Origin: Alphaproteobacteria bacterium
GTDB lineage: Bacteria; Pseudomonadota; Alphaproteobacteria; Rhizobiales; Rhizobiaceae
Assembly (NCBI GenBank): GCA_017308345.1
Contig: JAFKFE010000210.1
Coordinates: 1 to 7,643, forward strand
Length of the DNA stretch: 7,643 bases
Reading direction: 5' to 3'
Shown here: one piece after another, positions 5,673-7,643 of the stretch
Layout: the number at the start of each line of letters is the position of its first letter
How positions within the stretch are numbered: position 1 is the stretch's first letter
Made by a program: the position numbers and the translations under genes
The notes under the pieces: generated by a model
Seen by the model: the letters and a program-made list of their open reading frames with translations, nothing else
Told to the model about the DNA's origin: nothing
Database searches by the model: none

Positions 5673-6011
5673 TCAGTCTCCGAGCTGGCTGCGCCGCTTT
5701 CCCTTGAGGCTCCTTGCCGCTTGTTCGATCGCCGCGCGGTCGTCGCCCAGCCTGTCGAGCAGCTCCTGCGCCTCGTCGCCGGAAATGCCGGTGCGCACGG
5801 CCAAAGCCTCGACCGTCAGTATGTCGGCGCTGCCGATCTCGTGCGTTTCGGGCAAGGCGTCGTCCGCCGTCAGCGGTAGCGCCGCCTCGCGGTCGATCTC
5901 CATTTCCGCCTGGTGCCAGTGCCGCTCGTGATCACCGTTAAGGCCGCCTTCGCGCTGCCAGATCTCATACGCCCGCTGCTGGATTCTTGCGTGCCGGTCA
6001 TCTTCACTCAT
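5673..6011 (-). CDS. DUF2934 domain protein
   Basis: This 112-residue, acidic, soluble protein has no signal peptide or membrane segment. Residues 9-39 (R-I-Q-Q-R-A-Y-E-I-W-Q-R-E-G, then H-W-H-Q-A-E-M-E-I) are the hallmark of DUF2934, a short domain of unknown function common in rhizobia. Residues 64-102 form a predicted helical segment, L-T-V-E-A-L-A-V-R-T-G-I-S, that loosely resembles the small DUF3606 family; I treat that as a weak similarity. The ATG at 6011-6009 has AAGGAGG (6026-6020) 8 nt upstream, a near-perfect ribosome site. It is convergent with zntA (11-bp gap) and lies downstream of the betaine operon on the same strand, separated by 115 bases that contain a hairpin and a possible EcfG-like promoter. 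The biochemical function is unknown. Confidence 0.85.
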   Translation of the reverse strand: MSEDDRHARIQQRAYEIWQREGGLNGDHERHWHQAEMEIDREAALPLTADDALPETHEIGSADILTVEALAVRTGISGDEAQELLDRLGDDRAAIEQAARSLKGKRRSQLGD

Positions 6012-6038
6012 CGCCTGTTCCTCCTTGGGTGTCAGGTC

Positions 6039-6063
6039 AACGAAAGACCAGGCGGAATGATCC
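6039..6063 (-). promoter_or_regulatory. Possible EcfG-like promoter for the DUF2934 gene
   Basis: On the minus strand, GGATC (6063-6059) and CGTT (6042-6039) are spaced by exactly 16 bases. This differs from the EcfG consensus GGAAC-N16-CGTT by one base in the -35 element. Transcription would start near 6032, a few bases before the strong Shine-Dalgarno site at 6026-6020. The geometry is good but one mismatch makes it tentative. A separate TTGACC (6040-6035) is too close to the gene to serve as a -35 element. Confidence 0.35.
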
Positions 6064-6093
6064 GCGATGCCGCGAAGGTGATCGGCTGTGGGC

Positions 6094-6119
6094 CCGGTCG
6101 GTCTACTCGGACTGACCGG
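6094..6119. terminator. Stem-loop after the epimerase gene, possible terminator
   Basis: CCGGTCGGTC (6094-6103) and GACTGACCGG (6110-6119) flank a 6-nt loop. On the plus strand all ten positions pair, one as G-U. On the minus strand, which would be the transcript of the epimerase gene ending at 6127, the same position is an A-C mismatch. It begins 8 bases after the epimerase stop, where a terminator is expected, but no U run follows on either strand. Confidence 0.35.
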
Positions 6120-6126
6120 CGACGGC

Positions 6127-7236
6127 TCATGGGCCGTAAATCGCCACGGGCTTGCCGAACATGCCGGGCTCCGGCTTCACGCCGAGCCCCGGCCGTTGCG
6201 GAACGGCGATGTGGCCTTGCTTGATGACGACCGGGTGCTTCTGGTCGAAATGGCCCTTGATATACTCCTGGGCGATCCAGGCGCCTTCCATGCGGCGCGG
6301 CTCGACGGTGGCCGCCAGATGAACGCAGGCCGCCGCGATGATGTCGCCGCCCCAGGCGTCGTCGCAGCTTTGCGGCAGCGAGCGGATGGCGCAGAGGTCT
6401 CGCACGGTGGTCATCTTGGTCAGGCCGCCGAGGCGCGTCACCTTGAAACCGAAGCCGTCGGCGATGCCGAGCGAGATTGCCCGCAGCACCGCGTTCTGGT
6501 CCTCGGTGCTCTCGTCGAGATAGACCGGATGCATCACGCGGCCTTTCAGCGTCGCGATTTCGTCCATGGTGTTGCAGGGCTGCTCGAAGACGAAGGGGAT
6601 TTGCTGGCAGAGCCGGTCGAGATGGATCGCGGCGGCCACCGTCAGGCCCCGGTTGCCGTCGACCGCCAGTCGAGCCTTGTAGCCGACCGCTTCCCAGACC
6701 TTGTGGACGACGGCCACGTCTTCCTCGAGATTGCGTCCGCCGATCTTCACCTGCAGGCGTGGATAGCCGGCCTTTACCTTGTCGGCGGCGATCCTCGCCG
6801 TCTCGTCCGGCGCCCCGACGATCAGCGAATAATAGGTCGGCACCCGGTCGGTCAGCGCGCCGCCCAGCAGCGTCGAGACGGGCACGCCGAGCTTCTGTCC
6901 GAGCAGGTCGAGGAACGCCATGTCGAAGGCGGCCTTGGCGTAGCCGTGGCCGTTCAGCCGCTCGTCCATCTGTTTCGCCAGCAGCCTGATCGACGCGATC
7001 TCCGAGCCGATCAGGCCCGGCGCGATTTCGGCGATCGCGGCGCGGGCGCCCAACGCGTGATGCGGCTGGTACACCGGACCGATCGGGCAGGTCTCGCCCC
7101 AGCCGGCGAAACCGTCATCGGTCACGATCTCGACCAGCGTCGAGTCCAGCGCCTCCACATCGGCGCTGGCCATGCGGTAGACGCCGCCCTTGACCGGCAG
7201 TTGCGCCGAATAGACGTTGATCCGCTCGACGCGCAT
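6127..7236 (-). CDS. hpbD: Enolase-superfamily racemase, probable 4-hydroxyproline betaine 2-epimerase
   Basis: This 369-residue cytosolic enzyme belongs to the mandelate racemase/muconate lactonising branch of the enolase superfamily. The N-terminal capping domain (about 1-125) includes G-W-G-E-T-C-P at 45-51. The barrel carries the first catalytic lysine, Lys164 (Q-V-K-I-G-G). Magnesium ligands are Asp193 (V-D-G-N-R-G), Glu218 (F-E-Q-P-C) and Asp241/Glu242 (L-D-E-S). The second lysine is Lys265 (F-K-V-T-R-L-G-G). As I recall the characterised hydroxyproline-betaine epimerase (HpbD), C-D-D-A-W-G-G-D at 291-298 and Trp320, which binds quaternary ammonium, are also present here. The likely reaction is inversion of proline betaine or 4-hydroxyproline betaine at C2. 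A cis-3-hydroxyproline dehydratase is the main alternative. The ATG lies 5 bases after the upstream gene's stop with no strong Shine-Dalgarno, so translation is probably coupled. Confidence 0.85.
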   Translation of the reverse strand: MRVERINVYSAQLPVKGGVYRMASADVEALDSTLVEIVTDDGFAGWGETCPIGPVYQPHHALGARAAIAEIAPGLIGSEIASIRLLAKQMDERLNGHGYAKAAFDMAFLDLLGQKLGVPVSTLLGGALTDRVPTYYSLIVGAPDETARIAADKVKAGYPRLQVKIGGRNLEEDVAVVHKVWEAVGYKARLAVDGNRGLTVAAAIHLDRLCQQIPFVFEQPCNTMDEIATLKGRVMHPVYLDESTEDQNAVLRAISLGIADGFGFKVTRLGGLTKMTTVRDLCAIRSLPQSCDDAWGGDIIAAACVHLAATVEPRRMEGAWIAQEYIKGHFDQKHPVVIKQGHIAVPQRPGLGVKPEPGMFGKPVAIYGP

Positions 7237-7241
7237 GGCGG

Positions 7242-7643
7242 CTACATCCGCGCCCTGGCCGAGGTCGGGTCGTAAGGCGAATCCGCGATCACTTGCGCCG
7301 TCTTCCACTCGCCCAGGATCGCGACGTCGAGCTTCGTGCCCGGTTTGCAAAGGCGCTCGGGCAGCAGCGCCAGCGCCACGTCATGCCCGAGCGCGTAGCC
7401 ATAGCCGCCGGAGGTGATGCGCCCGACCAGCTTGCCGTCGCTGTAGAGCCCCTCATTGGCCAAGGTGCTTGCGCCGTCGGTGTCGATCCTGAGTGTCACG
7501 GATCGCCTCTGGTCGTTGCGCTCCTTGTATTTCTTGACCGCGTCGCGGCCGACGAAATCGCCCTTGTCGAGGCGGATGAAGCGCTCCAGCCCGCTCTCCA
7601 GCGCGTTGAGCTCGGGGTTCATGTCGCGATACATGGCGCGATA
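7242..7643 (-). CDS. GcvT-type (dimethylglycine dehydrogenase-like) protein, C-terminal part
   Basis: The last 133 codons of a longer minus-strand gene are visible, and the frame is open to the window edge. Visible motifs are typical of the folate-binding aminomethyltransferase fold (GCV_T and GCV_T C-terminal domains). L-E-S-G-L-E-R-F-I-R-L-D-K-G-D-F-V-G-R lies at the window edge, then R-I-T-S-G-G-Y-G-Y-A-L-G and P-G-T-K-L-D-V-A-I-L-G-E further on. In rhizobia this fold is often the C-terminal half of FAD-dependent dimethylglycine/sarcosine dehydrogenases, which remove N-methyl groups and hand the carbon to tetrahydrofolate. An internal ATG at 7634 is not the real start, because conserved sequence continues upstream. 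It lies 5 bases before the epimerase gene, so the two form an operon. Together they suggest betaine epimerisation plus N-demethylation. A plain glycine-cleavage GcvT cannot be excluded without the missing part. Confidence 0.88.
   Translation of the reverse strand, partial: YRAMYRDMNPELNALESGLERFIRLDKGDFVGRDAVKKYKERNDQRRSVTLRIDTDGASTLANEGLYSDGKLVGRITSGGYGYALGHDVALALLPERLCKPGTKLDVAILGEWKTAQVIADSPYDPTSARARM

Noticed and set aside
4566..5879. Plus-strand 437-codon frame inside and beyond zntA
   Set aside because: Arg/Gly/Ala-rich out-of-frame reading of zntA with no recognisable motif.
6088..7275. Plus-strand 395-codon open frame across the epimerase gene
   Set aside because: It is antisense to a clear enolase-superfamily gene with complete active-site residues; composition is shadow-like.

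Overview
The window is GC-rich, with high-GC third codon positions and strong Shine-Dalgarno sites. The gene set is typical of an alphaproteobacterium of the Rhizobiales: a degenerate PilZ protein, a DUF2934 protein, a Zn/Cd P-type ATPase with a divergent MerR regulator, betaine catabolism genes, and EcfG-type promoter motifs. Mesorhizobium or a close relative is my best guess. This rests on gene content and sequence style only, because no rRNA or marker gene is present.

Layout, left to right. (a) 1-145, minus: the 5' end of a gene for a secreted protein with a clear signal peptide and a TTG start. It runs off the window and has no hit I recognise. (b) 146-505: AT-richer, mostly non-coding stretch with one short hairpin. 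(c) 506-778, plus: small PilZ-like protein. (d) 779-1035: non-coding except for an exact EcfG (general stress sigma factor) promoter motif, followed by a Shine-Dalgarno/ATG. The hydrophobic small protein behind it is readable only after a frame change. (e) 1036-1974, minus: secreted S1/P1-type zinc nuclease with all nine metal ligands. (f) 2133-2723, plus: flavodoxin-fold NAD(P)H:quinone-type oxidoreductase, divergent from the nuclease. (g) 2725-2816: a mosaic scar whose left part matches the merR gene and whose right part matches the 3' end of the zinc ATPase gene, both in this window. (h) 2852-3286, minus: MerR-family divalent-metal regulator. (i) 3294-3324: MerR-type promoter/operator. (j) 3451-5661, plus: Zn2+/Cd2+/Pb2+-exporting ATPase (ZntA/CadA type). 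(k) 5673-6011, minus: DUF2934 protein with a possible EcfG-like promoter. (l) 6127-7236, minus: enolase-superfamily enzyme resembling 4-hydroxyproline betaine 2-epimerase. (m) 7242-7643, minus: C-terminal part of a GcvT/dimethylglycine dehydrogenase-type protein, cut by the window edge.

How they fit together. The merR-zntA pair is a classic metal-sensing and efflux module: the regulator binds a dyad in an over-long promoter spacer and switches on the ATPase. The scar suggests that the module was once present in tandem and that one copy was lost. The two rightmost minus-strand genes form a tightly spaced operon, probably for epimerising and demethylating proline- or hydroxyproline-betaine, compounds that rhizobia meet around plants. 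Two EcfG-type promoter motifs hint that minor genes here belong to the general stress response.

I see no tRNA, rRNA, CRISPR array, insertion sequence or integrase. Nothing here amounts to a new defence or mobile system. The most unusual items are the merR/zntA scar and the stress-promoter-led broken small membrane ORF.
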